DNA of 64,000 nucleotides, taken from NCBI RefSeq assembly GCF_029543085.1, contig NZ_CP119967.1, positions 956,501 through 1,020,500 of the forward strand. The letters run 5' to 3'. Under the pieces are notes generated by a model. It was not told where the DNA came from. It did no database searches and saw only the letters and a program-made list of their open reading frames with translations. The position numbers and the translations under genes were made by a program. This DNA is from Pseudomonas sp. A34-9 (GTDB lineage: Bacteria; Pseudomonadota; Gammaproteobacteria; Pseudomonadales; Pseudomonadaceae). Each line of letters opens with the position of its first letter. Within the stretch, counting starts at the first letter, position 1. This document shows positions 36,912 to 45,990 of the stretch, piece after piece.

Positions 36912-38348
36912 TTACAGGATGTTGAATGGAATCGTGGTCACGAGACGGAACTCGTTGATGCTGCCGTCGGACTGGAATTCGCTCGCACGGTGCGCGGTGT
37001 AAGTGCCGCGAATGGTGGTGGCCTTCAGAGGACCGCTCTGTACGGCATAGGTGGCCCCGATACCGTATTCATAGTGGTGTTCGCCATCCTGTTCCTGGAT
37101 GCCGTCATAACCCTTGCCTGCCACGCCTTTGTTGCCGTTGTAGTGGGTGCCGTCGATGCCCCAGCCACGCGCCTGGTAGATGTTGAACTTCAGGCCTGGA
37201 ACGCCGTATTCAGCCATGTTGATGGCGTAGGAAATCTGGAAGGATTTCTCGTTTGGGCCGTTGAAGTCCGACAGCAGGGAGTTGGCCAGGTAGATGCCGT
37301 TGGTTTCGTGCAGGTAGTCGAAGTACTCGTTACCGTTCACTTGCTGGTAGGAGAAGGTCAGGTTGTGGGCCTGGTGAGTCAGGCCGAACGACAGCGAGTA
37401 AGTATCGTTGTCGATGTCGCCCAGCAGCTTTTTGCCTTCATCCACGGTCTTGTAGTAGTTCAGGCCGGTGGTCAGGGCGAGGACACTGCTGTCACCCAAT
37501 TCATGGGTGGCACCGAAGTAGTACTGGTTCCACAGGTCTTCGACCTGAGTGCCCCACAGGCTGGTTTTCAGGCTTTCGAGCGGCTGATACGTGATGCCGG
37601 CGGTGTTTACGTGGTCGGATTCGACACGGCCGTTGGCATATTCAGCACGGAATTTCTGCAGGCTTTGTTCCGAACGTGGCGAAACACGGTCGAAAGTGGC
37701 CAGGTCGAAGGACAGGTTGTTCAGTTCTTCGCTGTGCAGGGAAATACCCTCGAAGCTCGAAGGCAAGGCACGGTTACCGATCACGTCGACTTGCGGGCTG
37801 CTGAAGCCCATGCGGCCGGCGGTCAGGGTGGTGTTGGAAACGCGGGCCTTGATGTTGGCCAGGCCCAGCTTACTCCACTGATCGACCGCATCACCGCTGC
37901 CCTTGTGTGTCAGCGTACGGTTGTTGCCTGACGCCGCGCCAGTTTTTGGCGCGCCACCGTTACCGGCCGCGAGGTTCTCGCGGTCACGCTCCAGGGCGAT
38001 CGCGTTGTAGGCTGCCACTTCAGTGCTGAAACCTACTGTGCCCTCGGTGAAGCCGGAGTTGTACTTGACGATGGTGCCCTGAACCCAGTTGATCCGGCGG
38101 TCGGTTTCGGCCAGCGAACCATTCTTCTTGTAGGCGAACTTGCCGCCGCGCTCCAGTTGTTCGTTGGCATACCAGTTACGCGTTGTACCGGTGATCGACT
38201 GACCTTCGACGAAGCCGGTCGCTTCAGCCTGGGCGCTCTTGGTATTGACGGTCACCGGAGTGAACGCCTGACTTTGGGTTTCTGCGTACGCCGTGGCGGT
38301 GACGCTGCTGATGGCCAGGGCCAGTATCGCGGTGCTGCTCAGTTTCAT
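36912..38348 (-). CDS. opdP: OprD-family porin, OpdP-like (dipeptide-specific)
   Basis: A 478-residue outer-membrane porin. The signal peptide MKLSSTAILALAISSVTATA is followed by OprD-family motifs: GFVEGQSITGTTRNWYANEQ, DRRINWVQGTIVKYNSGFTE, TAGRMGFSSPQVDVIGNRAL and the C-terminal strand INEFRLVTTIPFNIL. An 18-strand barrel is expected. Its place inside the dpp cluster, between DppA genes, parallels opdP of P. aeruginosa, which admits dipeptides such as Gly-Glu, so it is the likely outer-membrane entry for Dpp substrates. AGGAGCTTCACCC precedes the ATG; a terminator follows. Confidence 0.9.
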   Translation of the reverse strand: MKLSSTAILALAISSVTATAYAETQSQAFTPVTVNTKSAQAEATGFVEGQSITGTTRNWYANEQLERGGKFAYKKNGSLAETDRRINWVQGTIVKYNSGFTEGTVGFSTEVAAYNAIALERDRENLAAGNGGAPKTGAASGNNRTLTHKGSGDAVDQWSKLGLANIKARVSNTTLTAGRMGFSSPQVDVIGNRALPSSFEGISLHSEELNNLSFDLATFDRVSPRSEQSLQKFRAEYANGRVESDHVNTAGITYQPLESLKTSLWGTQVEDLWNQYYFGATHELGDSSVLALTTGLNYYKTVDEGKKLLGDIDNDTYSLSFGLTHQAHNLTFSYQQVNGNEYFDYLHETNGIYLANSLLSDFNGPNEKSFQISYAINMAEYGVPGLKFNIYQARGWGIDGTHYNGNKGVAGKGYDGIQEQDGEHHYEYGIGATYAVQSGPLKATTIRGTYTAHRASEFQSDGSINEFRLVTTIPFNIL

Positions 38349-38523
38349 GGGTGAAGCTCCTTTACTTTCTTTTTATGCCGGCTTTTTTTGGTATGCCGGT
38401 TATTGGTTTAGAACTCATTCACACATCGCAAACGTTTGCAAAAGGCCGGATTGGCGAATTTCGGCAAAGCGCTTGCGTGAGGGGCTAGACAGCGCCCCCC
38501 AGCGTTGCGGCTAATCGGTTGCT

Positions 38524-40122
38524 TTAATCGATACCGACACCCGAGAACACGTTGCGACCGAACGGGCTGACTTTGAAGCCCTCGATCCTCGCGCTTAACG
38601 GTTGGTTGACCGTCGAGTGGGCGACAGGCGTGATCGGCACTTGCTGTTTAAGCAATTGCTGAGCCTGTTTGTAGAGCACGGTGCGCTGGTCGCGATCAGT
38701 GACGACCTTGGCCTGCTTGATCAGCTTGTCGTAAGCCGGATCGCACCACATGGAGTAGTTGTTGCCGCCGATGGCATCGCAGCTATACAGCGTGCCGAGC
38801 CAGTTGTCCGGATCCCCGTTGTCACCGGTCCAGCCGATCAGGCTGATGTCGTGCTCACCATTTTTGGTGCGCTTGATGTACTCGCCCCATTCGTAGCTGA
38901 CGATCTTCACTTTCAGGCCGATCTTGGCCCAGTCCGCCTGGAGCATTTCGGCCATCAGTTTGGCGTTCGGGTTGTACGGGCGCTGCACCGGCATTGCCCA
39001 CAAGGTGATCTCGGTGCCTTCCTTGACGCCAGCAGCCTTGAGCAGCTCTTTGGCTTTTTCCGGGTTGTAGGCGGCGTCTTTGATGCTGTCGTCGTAGGAC
39101 CATTGGGTCGGCGGCATGGCGTTGACGGCCAATTGGCCAGCGCCTTGATAAACAGCGTTGAGAATGCCTTGTTTATTCACCGCCATGTCCAGCGCTTGGC
39201 GCACTTCGAGCTGGTCGAAGGGCTTGTGGCGCACGTTGTAGGCGATGTAACCGAGGTTGAAGCCCGGCTTGGAGATCAGTTGCAGTTTCGGGTCGGCCTT
39301 CAGCGCTTCAACATCGGCAGGGCGCGGATGCAAGGTGATCTGGCATTCGCCGGCCTTGAGCTTCTGCACGCGCACCGAGGCGTCGGTGTTGATTGCGAAG
39401 ATCAGGTTGTCGAGTTTGACCCGGCTCGGATCCCAGTAGTGTTTATTACCGGTGTAACGAATGTTCGAGTCTTTCTGATAACTCTTGAACACGAACGGCC
39501 CGGTGCCGATCGGTTTCTGGTTGATGTCACTCGGCTTGCCTTCGGCCAGCAGTTTGTCGGCGTATTCGGCGGACAGGATCGCGGCGAAGCTCATGGCGAT
39601 GTTCTGAATGAACGCGGCGTCGACGCTGTTGAGCGTGAACTCCACGGTCAGCGGCCCGGTCTTCTCGACCTTGGCAATGTTCTTGTTCAGGCTCATTCCG
39701 TTGAAGTACGGGAACTCGGTGGGATAGGCCTTACGGAAAGGTTGCTGTGCATCCAGCATGCGATTAAACGTGAACAACACGTCGTCGGCGTTTAAGTCGC
39801 GAGTCGGCTTGAAGTAAGGCGTTGTATGAAATTTCACACCTTCACGCAGGTGAAAGGTGTACTTGAGGCCATCCTCGGAAATATCCCACTTGGTTGCCAG
39901 GCCCGGGACGACATTGGTCGCGCCTTTTTCGAACTCGACCAGACGGTTGTAGATCGGTTCGGCGGCGTCGTTATCGGTCGCTGTCGTGTACTGCGCGGTA
40001 TCAAAACCTGCCGGGCTGCCTTCAGAGCAGAACACCAGGCTTTTGCTGGCGGCGAAACTGGCGGACGAGGCGGCCATCAAACCGGCGCCCAGCAATGCGG
40101 AAAAAACCAAGGTATGGCGCAT
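38524..40122 (-). CDS. dppA: Peptide-binding protein, DppA family
   Basis: A 532-residue periplasmic SBP with signal peptide LVFSALLGAGLMAASSASFA and mature start near SKSLVFCSEGSPAGFDTAQY. It shares HLREGVKFHTTPYFKPTRDL, NQKPIGTGPFVFKSYQKDSN, MPPTQWSYDDSIKDAAYNPE and GWTGDNGDPDNWLGTLYSCD with the next two paralogues and is closest to 40426-42051. GAGGGAGCG precedes the start. The leader contains AAACAACAC, a possible Hfq/Crc-type site. It lies 175 bp upstream of opdP and feeds the same transporter by inference. Confidence 0.92.
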   Translation of the reverse strand: MRHTLVFSALLGAGLMAASSASFAASKSLVFCSEGSPAGFDTAQYTTATDNDAAEPIYNRLVEFEKGATNVVPGLATKWDISEDGLKYTFHLREGVKFHTTPYFKPTRDLNADDVLFTFNRMLDAQQPFRKAYPTEFPYFNGMSLNKNIAKVEKTGPLTVEFTLNSVDAAFIQNIAMSFAAILSAEYADKLLAEGKPSDINQKPIGTGPFVFKSYQKDSNIRYTGNKHYWDPSRVKLDNLIFAINTDASVRVQKLKAGECQITLHPRPADVEALKADPKLQLISKPGFNLGYIAYNVRHKPFDQLEVRQALDMAVNKQGILNAVYQGAGQLAVNAMPPTQWSYDDSIKDAAYNPEKAKELLKAAGVKEGTEITLWAMPVQRPYNPNAKLMAEMLQADWAKIGLKVKIVSYEWGEYIKRTKNGEHDISLIGWTGDNGDPDNWLGTLYSCDAIGGNNYSMWCDPAYDKLIKQAKVVTDRDQRTVLYKQAQQLLKQQVPITPVAHSTVNQPLSARIEGFKVSPFGRNVFSGVGID

Positions 40123-40425
40123 GACGCTCCCTCTTTTTTTAGTGTTGTTTCGATGCGCCGCGGTCCCGTCCAGGGACGTTGTGGTGGCATCGAGCTCAAA
40201 CCAGTTCGTACAGCAAACCGTTAGCGCACGCAGTCACTGGTCAGAACCCGACGGTAGGGGCCGTGGGTCTGGCAGTAAATGCGTTGAGTCCTAAAGACTC
40301 GTAGGAAAAGGCAACACATCCTGTACCACCCTGGTAAGACAGGGCGGAAACGGCTGTAGGCAAATTCCTAACTAATCGGCAGAAAAAAACAGCGGCGACG
40401 CTGGAAACGTCGCCGCTGTCTCTTT
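40123..40425. other. Gap between two dppA paralogues
   Basis: 303 bp without a gene. It holds the terminator of the upstream dppA (40389-40419) and must contain the promoter of the downstream copy. The stretch 40130-40165 is A/T-rich; nothing else is evident. Confidence 0.6.
40389..40419 (-). terminator. dppA terminator
   Basis: ACAGCGGCGACG and CGTCGCCGCTGT form a perfect 12-bp stem with a 7-base loop, followed by seven T's on the minus strand, 7 bp after the stop codon of the 40426-42051 gene. Confidence 0.92.
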
Positions 40426-42051
40426 TTAATTGCTGACGCTGACGCCGTAGAAGGAGTTCAAGCCGAATGGGCTGATCTTGAAGTCCTGCACGTTGGCGCG
40501 CATGGGTTGATACACCGTCGAGTGAGCGATAGGTGTCATAGGGACTGCATCTTTGAGGACGTGTTGCGCCTCTTTGTACAGTTCGGTGCGCTTGGCCTGA
40601 TCGGTCGTGCGCTTGGCTTCCTTGACGAGGCCGTCGAACTTCTTGTCGCACCACTTGGAGAAGTTGTTGCCGCTGAGCGAGTCGCAACCGAACAGCACGT
40701 TCAGCCAGTTGTCCGGATCACCATTGTCACCGCTCCAGCCAATGATCATGGCCTGGTTCTCGCCACCTTTGGAACGCTTGATGTACTCGCCCCACTCGTA
40801 GCTGGTGATCTTCACTTTCAAGCCGATCTTGGCCCAGTCGGACTGGAGCATTTCAGCCATCAGTTTGGCGTTCGGGTTGTACGGACGCTGCACCGGCATC
40901 GCCCACAGCACGATCTCGGTCCCTTCCTTGACGCCGGCTTCCTTGAGCAGCTGTTTGGCTTTCTCAGGATCGTATTTGGCATCTTTGATGGTGGTGTCGT
41001 AAGACCATTGGGTCGGCGGCATGGCGTTGACGGCCAGTTGGCCTGCGCCCTGGTAAACCGAATCGATGATCTGCGGCTTGTTCACCGCCATGTCCAGCGC
41101 CTGGCGAACGCGCAGGTCAGCCAGCGGGTTCGCCTCGTTGCTGCCCTTGACCTTGTCCATCACGTTATAGGCGATGTAGCCCAGGTTGAAGCCAGCCTGG
41201 TCAGGCATCTTCAGGGATTTGTCTTCTTTCAGCGCTTTCAGGTCGGCTGGACGCGGGAACAGGGTGACCTGGCACTCGTTCTTTTTCAGCTTCTGAATAC
41301 GTACCGACGGGTCGGTGGTGATGGCGAAGATCAGGTTGTCGATCTTCACGTCTTCAGGCTTCCAGTAATCCTTGTTGCCGGTGTAACGGATGTTGGAATC
41401 TTTCTGGTAGCTCTTGAACACGAACGGACCAGTGCCGATCGGCTTCTGGTTGATGTCGGCAGCCTTGCCTTCTTTCAGCAGTTGCGCTGCGTATTCGGCG
41501 GACTGTACCGACGCGAAGCTCATGGCCATGTTCTGGATGAACGCAGCGTCGACTTCTTTCAGCGTGAACTTGACGGTGTGGTCGTCGACTTTATCGATCT
41601 TGGTGATGTTGGTGTCCATCCCCATGTCGGTGAAGTACGGGAATTCGGTCGGGTACGCCTTACGGAACGGGTCATCCTTGTTAATCATGCGATTGAAGGT
41701 GAACAGCACGTCGTCGGCGTTGAACTCACGAGTCGGCTTGAAATACGGGGTGGTGTGGAACTTGACGCCTTCACGCAGGTGGAAGGTGTAAGTCAGGCCG
41801 TCATCGGAAATGTCCCACTTGGTCGCCAGACCAGGAACGACGGCGGTGCCGCCACGCTCGAACTGGGTCAGACGGTTGAACATGGTTTCGGCTGAGGCGT
41901 CGAAGTCGGTTCCGGTGGTGTACTGGCCTGGGTCGAAACCGGCCGGGCTGCCTTCGGAGCAGAACACCAGGTTAGTCGCAGCGGATGCGAAAGGTGCGGA
42001 GGCTAACAAGCCTGCGCCGACTAAAAACGGAATGACCGCGTGTTTAAGCAT
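40426..42051 (-). CDS. dppA: Peptide-binding protein, DppA family
   Basis: A 541-residue periplasmic SBP. Signal peptide MLKHAVIPFLVGAGLLASAP; mature start near ATNLVFCSEGSPAGFDPGQY. Motifs match the neighbouring copies (FHLREGVKFHTTPYFKPTRE, INQKPIGTGPFVFKSYQKDS, GWSGDNGDPDNWLNVLFGCD), and it has an extra insert VMDKVKGSNEANPLADLRVR compared with them. The ATG at 42051 follows GAGGCCAAC; another ATG 24 bases earlier overlaps ATGACAACAAAT, a possible Hfq/Crc-type element. It has its own strong terminator, so it is probably an independent transcript. Confidence 0.92.
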   Translation of the reverse strand: MLKHAVIPFLVGAGLLASAPFASAATNLVFCSEGSPAGFDPGQYTTGTDFDASAETMFNRLTQFERGGTAVVPGLATKWDISDDGLTYTFHLREGVKFHTTPYFKPTREFNADDVLFTFNRMINKDDPFRKAYPTEFPYFTDMGMDTNITKIDKVDDHTVKFTLKEVDAAFIQNMAMSFASVQSAEYAAQLLKEGKAADINQKPIGTGPFVFKSYQKDSNIRYTGNKDYWKPEDVKIDNLIFAITTDPSVRIQKLKKNECQVTLFPRPADLKALKEDKSLKMPDQAGFNLGYIAYNVMDKVKGSNEANPLADLRVRQALDMAVNKPQIIDSVYQGAGQLAVNAMPPTQWSYDTTIKDAKYDPEKAKQLLKEAGVKEGTEIVLWAMPVQRPYNPNAKLMAEMLQSDWAKIGLKVKITSYEWGEYIKRSKGGENQAMIIGWSGDNGDPDNWLNVLFGCDSLSGNNFSKWCDKKFDGLVKEAKRTTDQAKRTELYKEAQHVLKDAVPMTPIAHSTVYQPMRANVQDFKISPFGLNSFYGVSVSN

Positions 42052-42256
42052 GTTGGCCTCATGATTTGTTGTCATTTTTTAGTTGTGAGGTACGACCTCG
42101 TGAGTCGTGCCTGCGGATACTTATGCAGGGGCCATACCCATTGCAAGATCCAGAGTGACTAGCGGCCTCAAAGCGTGGCACGAACGTACCTTAATGTCGC
42201 ATCTGTATAACTTCTGACGCATTTGACCGTTTGCGGGTGGTTTTTACGGTGCAAAT

Positions 42257-42308
42257 GAAGCCCCAAAACGGTGCGTTGGTCACGTTGTGCGCGCCGCCTT
42301 GGGGCTTG
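42257..42308 (-). terminator. Possible terminator of the 42312-43913 dppA gene
   Basis: AAGCCCCAAAACGGTGCG and a facing CGCCTTGGGGCTT can pair through AAGCCCCAA/TTGGGGCTT around a loose loop. No long T run follows, so this may be weak. Confidence 0.45.
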
Positions 42309-42311
42309 GTG

Positions 42312-43913
42312 TTACTTATTTATACCCACGCCATAGAAGGGGGTTAGACCGAACGGGCTGATCCGGAAGTCAGTGACTTCCTTGCGCAGCGGCTGGAACA
42401 CCGTGGAGTTGGCAATCGGTGTGATCGGCACCTGCTGCTTAAGGATCAGTTGCGCCTGTTGATACAGTTTTACCCGTTGTTGCTTGTCCGTGGATAACTT
42501 GGCCTGTTGCACCAGTTTGTCGTAGGCCGGATCGCACCATTTGGCGTAGTTGCTGCCCTTTACAGCCGCGCAGCTGTAGAGCACGCCAAGCCAGTTGTCC
42601 GGGTCACCGTTGTCACCTGTCCAACCATAGATCATAGCGTCGTGTTCGCCATTTTTTGCGCGTTTGATGTACTCACCCCATTCATAGCTGACGATGTTGG
42701 CCTTGATGCCAATCTTCTCCCAATCCTGCTGGATCATCTGCGCCGACATCCGTGCATTCGGGTTCGAAGCGCGTTGCACTGTCATCGCCCAGAGGTTGAT
42801 GGTTGTACCCGGCGCAACCCCTGCTTCTTTCAGTAGCACCCGCGCTTTGACCGGGTCGTAGGGGGCATCCTTGATGGTCGGGTCATACGACCATTGCGCC
42901 GGCGGCAAGGCGTTTTGGGCCAACTGGCCGGCGCTTTGGTAAACGGCTTTGATGATCGCCGGTTTGTCGATGGCCATGTCCAGCGCCTGCCGAACCTTGA
43001 GCTGATCGAGTGGCGCGTGGGTGGTGTTGTAGGCGAGGAACCCGAGGTTGAAACCGGCCTGTTTGAGCACGCGCAGGTTCGGGTCTTTCTCCATCACTTC
43101 GATGTCGGCCGGGCGTGGGTAGCCGCTGACCTGGCACTCGCCGGCCTTGAGTTTTTGCAGGCGCACGGCGGCGTCCGGGGTGATTGAGAAGATCAGGTTG
43201 TCGATCTTCACGTCCTCGGGTTTCCAGTAGCTCCGGTTGGCGGCGTAGCGGATCTGCGAGTCCTTCTGGTAGCGCTTGAACACGAACGGGCCGGTGCCGA
43301 CGGGTTTCTGGTTGAGGTCGGCGGCTTTGCCTTCCTTTAACAGTTGTGCGGCGTATTCGGCGGACTGTATTGAGGCGAAGCTCATCGCGAGGTTTTGCAC
43401 GAAAGCCGCGTCGACGTTGTTGAGGTTGAAGCGCACGGTGTGGTCGTCGAGTTTTTCTACCGATTTGATCGTGGTGTTGAGGCCCATGTCGGTGAAATAC
43501 GGGGATTCGGCGGGGTAGGCCTTGCGGAAGGCGTTGTCCGGGTCGAGCAGGCGCTGGAAGGTGAAGAGGACGTCGTCGGCGTTGAAGTCGCGGGTCGGGG
43601 TGAAATATTCCGTTGTGTGGAATTTCACGCCTTGGCGCAGGTGGAAGGTGTATTGCAGGCCGTCCGGGGAGATGTCCCATTTTGTCGCCAGGCCGGGTTC
43701 GATGTCGGTGCCGCCGCGCTGGAATTGGGTGAGGCGGTTGAAGACGGTTTCGGCGGAGGCGTCGAAGTCGGTGCCGCTGGTGTATTGGCTGGGGTCGAAG
43801 CCGGCGGGGCTGGCTTCGGAGCAGTAGACCAGGGTGGTGGCTGCGTTTGCCAGCGGGGCGGTTGTGGCCAGGGCCAGGGAGATCAGGAGCGGTTTGAGGG
43901 TGGATCTTGGCAT
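42312..43913 (-). CDS. dppA: Peptide-binding protein, DppA family
   Basis: A 533-residue periplasmic SBP. Signal peptide LKPLLISLALATTAPLANAA; mature start near TTLVYCSEASPAGFDPSQYT. The usual FHLRQGVKFHTTEYFTPTRD, NQKPVGTGPFVFKRYQKDSQ and GWTGDNGDPDNWLGVLYSCA are present. It is the first of the series in transcription order; its 3' half is less G-rich on the plus strand than its 5' half. An IS481 element lies ~220 bp upstream, inside an intergenic repeat, close enough to matter for its promoter. Confidence 0.91.
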   Translation of the reverse strand: MPRSTLKPLLISLALATTAPLANAATTLVYCSEASPAGFDPSQYTSGTDFDASAETVFNRLTQFQRGGTDIEPGLATKWDISPDGLQYTFHLRQGVKFHTTEYFTPTRDFNADDVLFTFQRLLDPDNAFRKAYPAESPYFTDMGLNTTIKSVEKLDDHTVRFNLNNVDAAFVQNLAMSFASIQSAEYAAQLLKEGKAADLNQKPVGTGPFVFKRYQKDSQIRYAANRSYWKPEDVKIDNLIFSITPDAAVRLQKLKAGECQVSGYPRPADIEVMEKDPNLRVLKQAGFNLGFLAYNTTHAPLDQLKVRQALDMAIDKPAIIKAVYQSAGQLAQNALPPAQWSYDPTIKDAPYDPVKARVLLKEAGVAPGTTINLWAMTVQRASNPNARMSAQMIQQDWEKIGIKANIVSYEWGEYIKRAKNGEHDAMIYGWTGDNGDPDNWLGVLYSCAAVKGSNYAKWCDPAYDKLVQQAKLSTDKQQRVKLYQQAQLILKQQVPITPIANSTVFQPLRKEVTDFRISPFGLTPFYGVGINK

Positions 43914-44131
43914 GGAGTCCCCGGGGCGTTGGAGGTGGTTGTGTTTTTAGGGTAGCGGGGATTTGGGGGGCTTCGGAAATATCGTTTTTCTTGGGGGAGT
44001 GTCTATCTCGGTATATCTGGGCGGTTTTTGTTGGGGGCATATCCGTTGCTGCGGTAACGGCGGCTTAGGGTTCCGCCCTTACGGCGGGTCACTTTTTCCA
44101 GACGCCGAAAAAGTAACCAAAAAGGCTTGCT
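43914..44131. repeat. Left part of intergenic repeat D
   Basis: From about 44036 the sequence follows repeat D (ccgcccttacggcgggtcac...aaaaaggcttgct) and stops at 44131, where the IS481 element begins; the rest of the repeat resumes at 45456. The part 43914-44035 should carry the promoter of the adjacent dppA gene; nothing specific was seen there. Confidence 0.8.
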
Positions 44132-45455
44132 GGTATGACTCACCCACATAGGTAACAAAACAGTTCAAGCACATAGGTAACAGTTTTTAACTGGCACTGG
44201 TCGATTCCGAGGATCTGACCATGCCGTGGCGAGAGCTGAAACCTATGGACCTTAAAGTGATGTTCATCGCCGACTATCTGTCCGGTCGGCTCAACTTCAG
44301 TCAACTCTGTGCGGCTCACAGCATCAGTCGCAAGACTGGCTACAAGTGGGTGGCCCGCTACAACGCGGACAGCATCAATGGCTTGGCGGAGTGCAGTCGC
44401 AAGCGTCATTCTCAAGCACAGGCTGTGCCGTTTGCGGTCAAAGAAGCCATTCTTGAGCTGCGGCGCCAAGGTCAAACCACGCCGGGCCCGAAAAAGATCC
44501 AGACAGCCCTGCAAGAGCGGTTTCCAGATCAGCCGCCGCCCTCCAAAACCACGATCTACAACGTGCTTAAAAAAGCGGGGCTAGTGGTGTCTCGACGGTT
44601 GCGTCAGCGTGTCGCTGTCTATCCAAAACCACTCCAGAAAGCCGACCTTCCTAATCAGCTCTGGAGCGCTGATTACAAAGGCCAATACCTGACAGGAGAC
44701 GGTGTCTGGTGTTACCCGTTGACGGTAATGGATCACGCCAGTCGATTTTTACTGGCTTGTGAAAGTATGCCGAGCACGACTTTCAAGGACGCCAAAGCCA
44801 CCTTCGAACGGTTATTTAAGACGTATGGGATGCCTGAGCGGATCCGCACTGATAACGGTGTCCCTTTTGCCAGCGGCGGGCGTGCGGGGTTATCACAATT
44901 ATCCATTTGGTGGGCTCGTCTAGGCATCATTCATGAGCGGACTCAACCTGGGCGACCTGAGCAAAACGGACGGCATGAACGCATGCACCGCACGCTTAAA
45001 AGTACATTGCCAAGACCGCCGGAAATTGAGTGGGGAGCTCAGCAGAAGCATTTTGATCTGTTCATGCAGCACTATAATCATGAGCGTTTTCATGAGGCAT
45101 TGGGGCAGAAAACCCCGGCCTCTTGCTACATCAGCTCTTCACGGGTATTTCCGAGAAAGTTGCCGGAGATGAAATACCCCAGCCATGTTGAGGCATACCG
45201 AACGGACTCCAACGGCGTAGTGAACAAAGGAAGGCTCAGAATCTATGTGGGCTATGTCCTGAAACATCAGATAGTCGGATTGGAGAGCATCAGCGAGGGT
45301 GTTTGGGACATCATCTTTGGGCCTGTTCTACTGGGACGTGTTGATGAACGAGACGCTAAGGATGGTTATCTGACGCTCAAAGTAATCAAAAATAAGTGAT
45401 CAGGTGTTACCCATGTGCCTGAACTTAACTGTTACCTATGTGGTTGTCCCGTTCA
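44132..45455 (+). mobile_element. IS481-family insertion sequence
   Basis: About 1324 bp carrying a single DDE transposase. Each end has two inward copies of CACATAGGTAACA 25 bp apart: 44145-44157 and 44170-44182 on the left, and inverted at 45430-45442 and 45405-45417 (one mismatch) on the right. The element interrupts repeat D with a duplicated tgct (44128-44131 and 45456-45459). The outermost ~12 bases of the ends match poorly, so the exact boundary could move by a few bases. Confidence 0.85.
44221..45399 (+). CDS. IS481-family transposase
   Basis: A 392-residue transposase. The N-terminus MPWRELKPMDLKVMFIADYL with QLCAAHSISRKTGYKWVARY is the helix-turn-helix typical of IS481. The rve-type core shows the DDE residues in NQLWSADYKGQYLTGDGVWC, RIRTDNGVPFASGGRAGLSQ and RTQPGRPEQNGRHERMHRTL. 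A ~60-residue C-terminal tail follows. The frame is intact and the length normal, so it may be active. Starts at ATG 44221, 39 bp after the left-end motifs. Confidence 0.93.
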   Translation: MPWRELKPMDLKVMFIADYLSGRLNFSQLCAAHSISRKTGYKWVARYNADSINGLAECSRKRHSQAQAVPFAVKEAILELRRQGQTTPGPKKIQTALQERFPDQPPPSKTTIYNVLKKAGLVVSRRLRQRVAVYPKPLQKADLPNQLWSADYKGQYLTGDGVWCYPLTVMDHASRFLLACESMPSTTFKDAKATFERLFKTYGMPERIRTDNGVPFASGGRAGLSQLSIWWARLGIIHERTQPGRPEQNGRHERMHRTLKSTLPRPPEIEWGAQQKHFDLFMQHYNHERFHEALGQKTPASCYISSSRVFPRKLPEMKYPSHVEAYRTDSNGVVNKGRLRIYVGYVLKHQIVGLESISEGVWDIIFGPVLLGRVDERDAKDGYLTLKVIKNK

Positions 45456-45690
45456 TGCTCCTACGTGCGGCCCGCTCGCTGAGGCTCGGGGTTCCTTCGC
45501 TGCGGGATCGATCCGGGCGCAGCGCCTACGGTTTGCTTCGCTGCACCTCCTCTCGCTGTGTTTGGCTTCGCCAAACGGTCGCTGCGCTCCCACGCCCGGA
45601 TCAATCCCTCCGCTCAGCCTTCCGATGTCGCCCGTGGATCAAGATCAAGAGCAGGCGAGCTGACACTCGGCCTATTGAGTGGTGAAGAGC
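45456..45690. repeat. Right part of intergenic repeat D
   Basis: Continues repeat D from tgctcctacgtgcggcccgc to gcccgtggatcaagatcaag with only scattered differences from 28793-29020. Together with 44036-44131 it rebuilds a full copy once the IS is removed. Confidence 0.85.
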
Positions 45691-45725
45691 ACAGCGTGCT
45701 CGGCTTAGATTCTGTGGTGGGGCTA

Positions 45726-45990
45726 CCCCTCACCCCAACCCTCTCCCGAGGGAGAGGGGGCCGATTTGTGTGCTTTTCAAAGCCTGAGTTCAACTCGGAC
45801 TTTCACGTCGGCGTAGCTCCCCCAAACAACTCGATCAGTCCCCTCTCCCTCCGGGAGAGGGCTAGGGTGAGGGGCTTTTGATCTGTTTCAGCGTCTGAGT
45901 TCGGCTCGGTATTTCACGTCGGCGTAACTCTAACAAACACCTCGGTCAGTCCCCTCTCCCTCTGGGAGAGGGCTAGGGTGAGGGTTGGCT
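45726..45990. repeat. Intergenic repeat C, full copy plus partial copy
   Basis: A full element at 45726-45880 (ccctcaccccaaccctctcc ... ctctccctccgggagagggc) is followed by a right-half copy at 45900-45990 (tatttcacgtcggcgtaact ... ccctctgggagagggctagg), giving a 1.5-unit tandem. Confidence 0.8.

Noticed and set aside
45404..45881. Frames of 82-107 codons after the IS481 transposase
   Set aside because: Same repeat-derived peptides as at 28812-29241, beginning inside the IS end.
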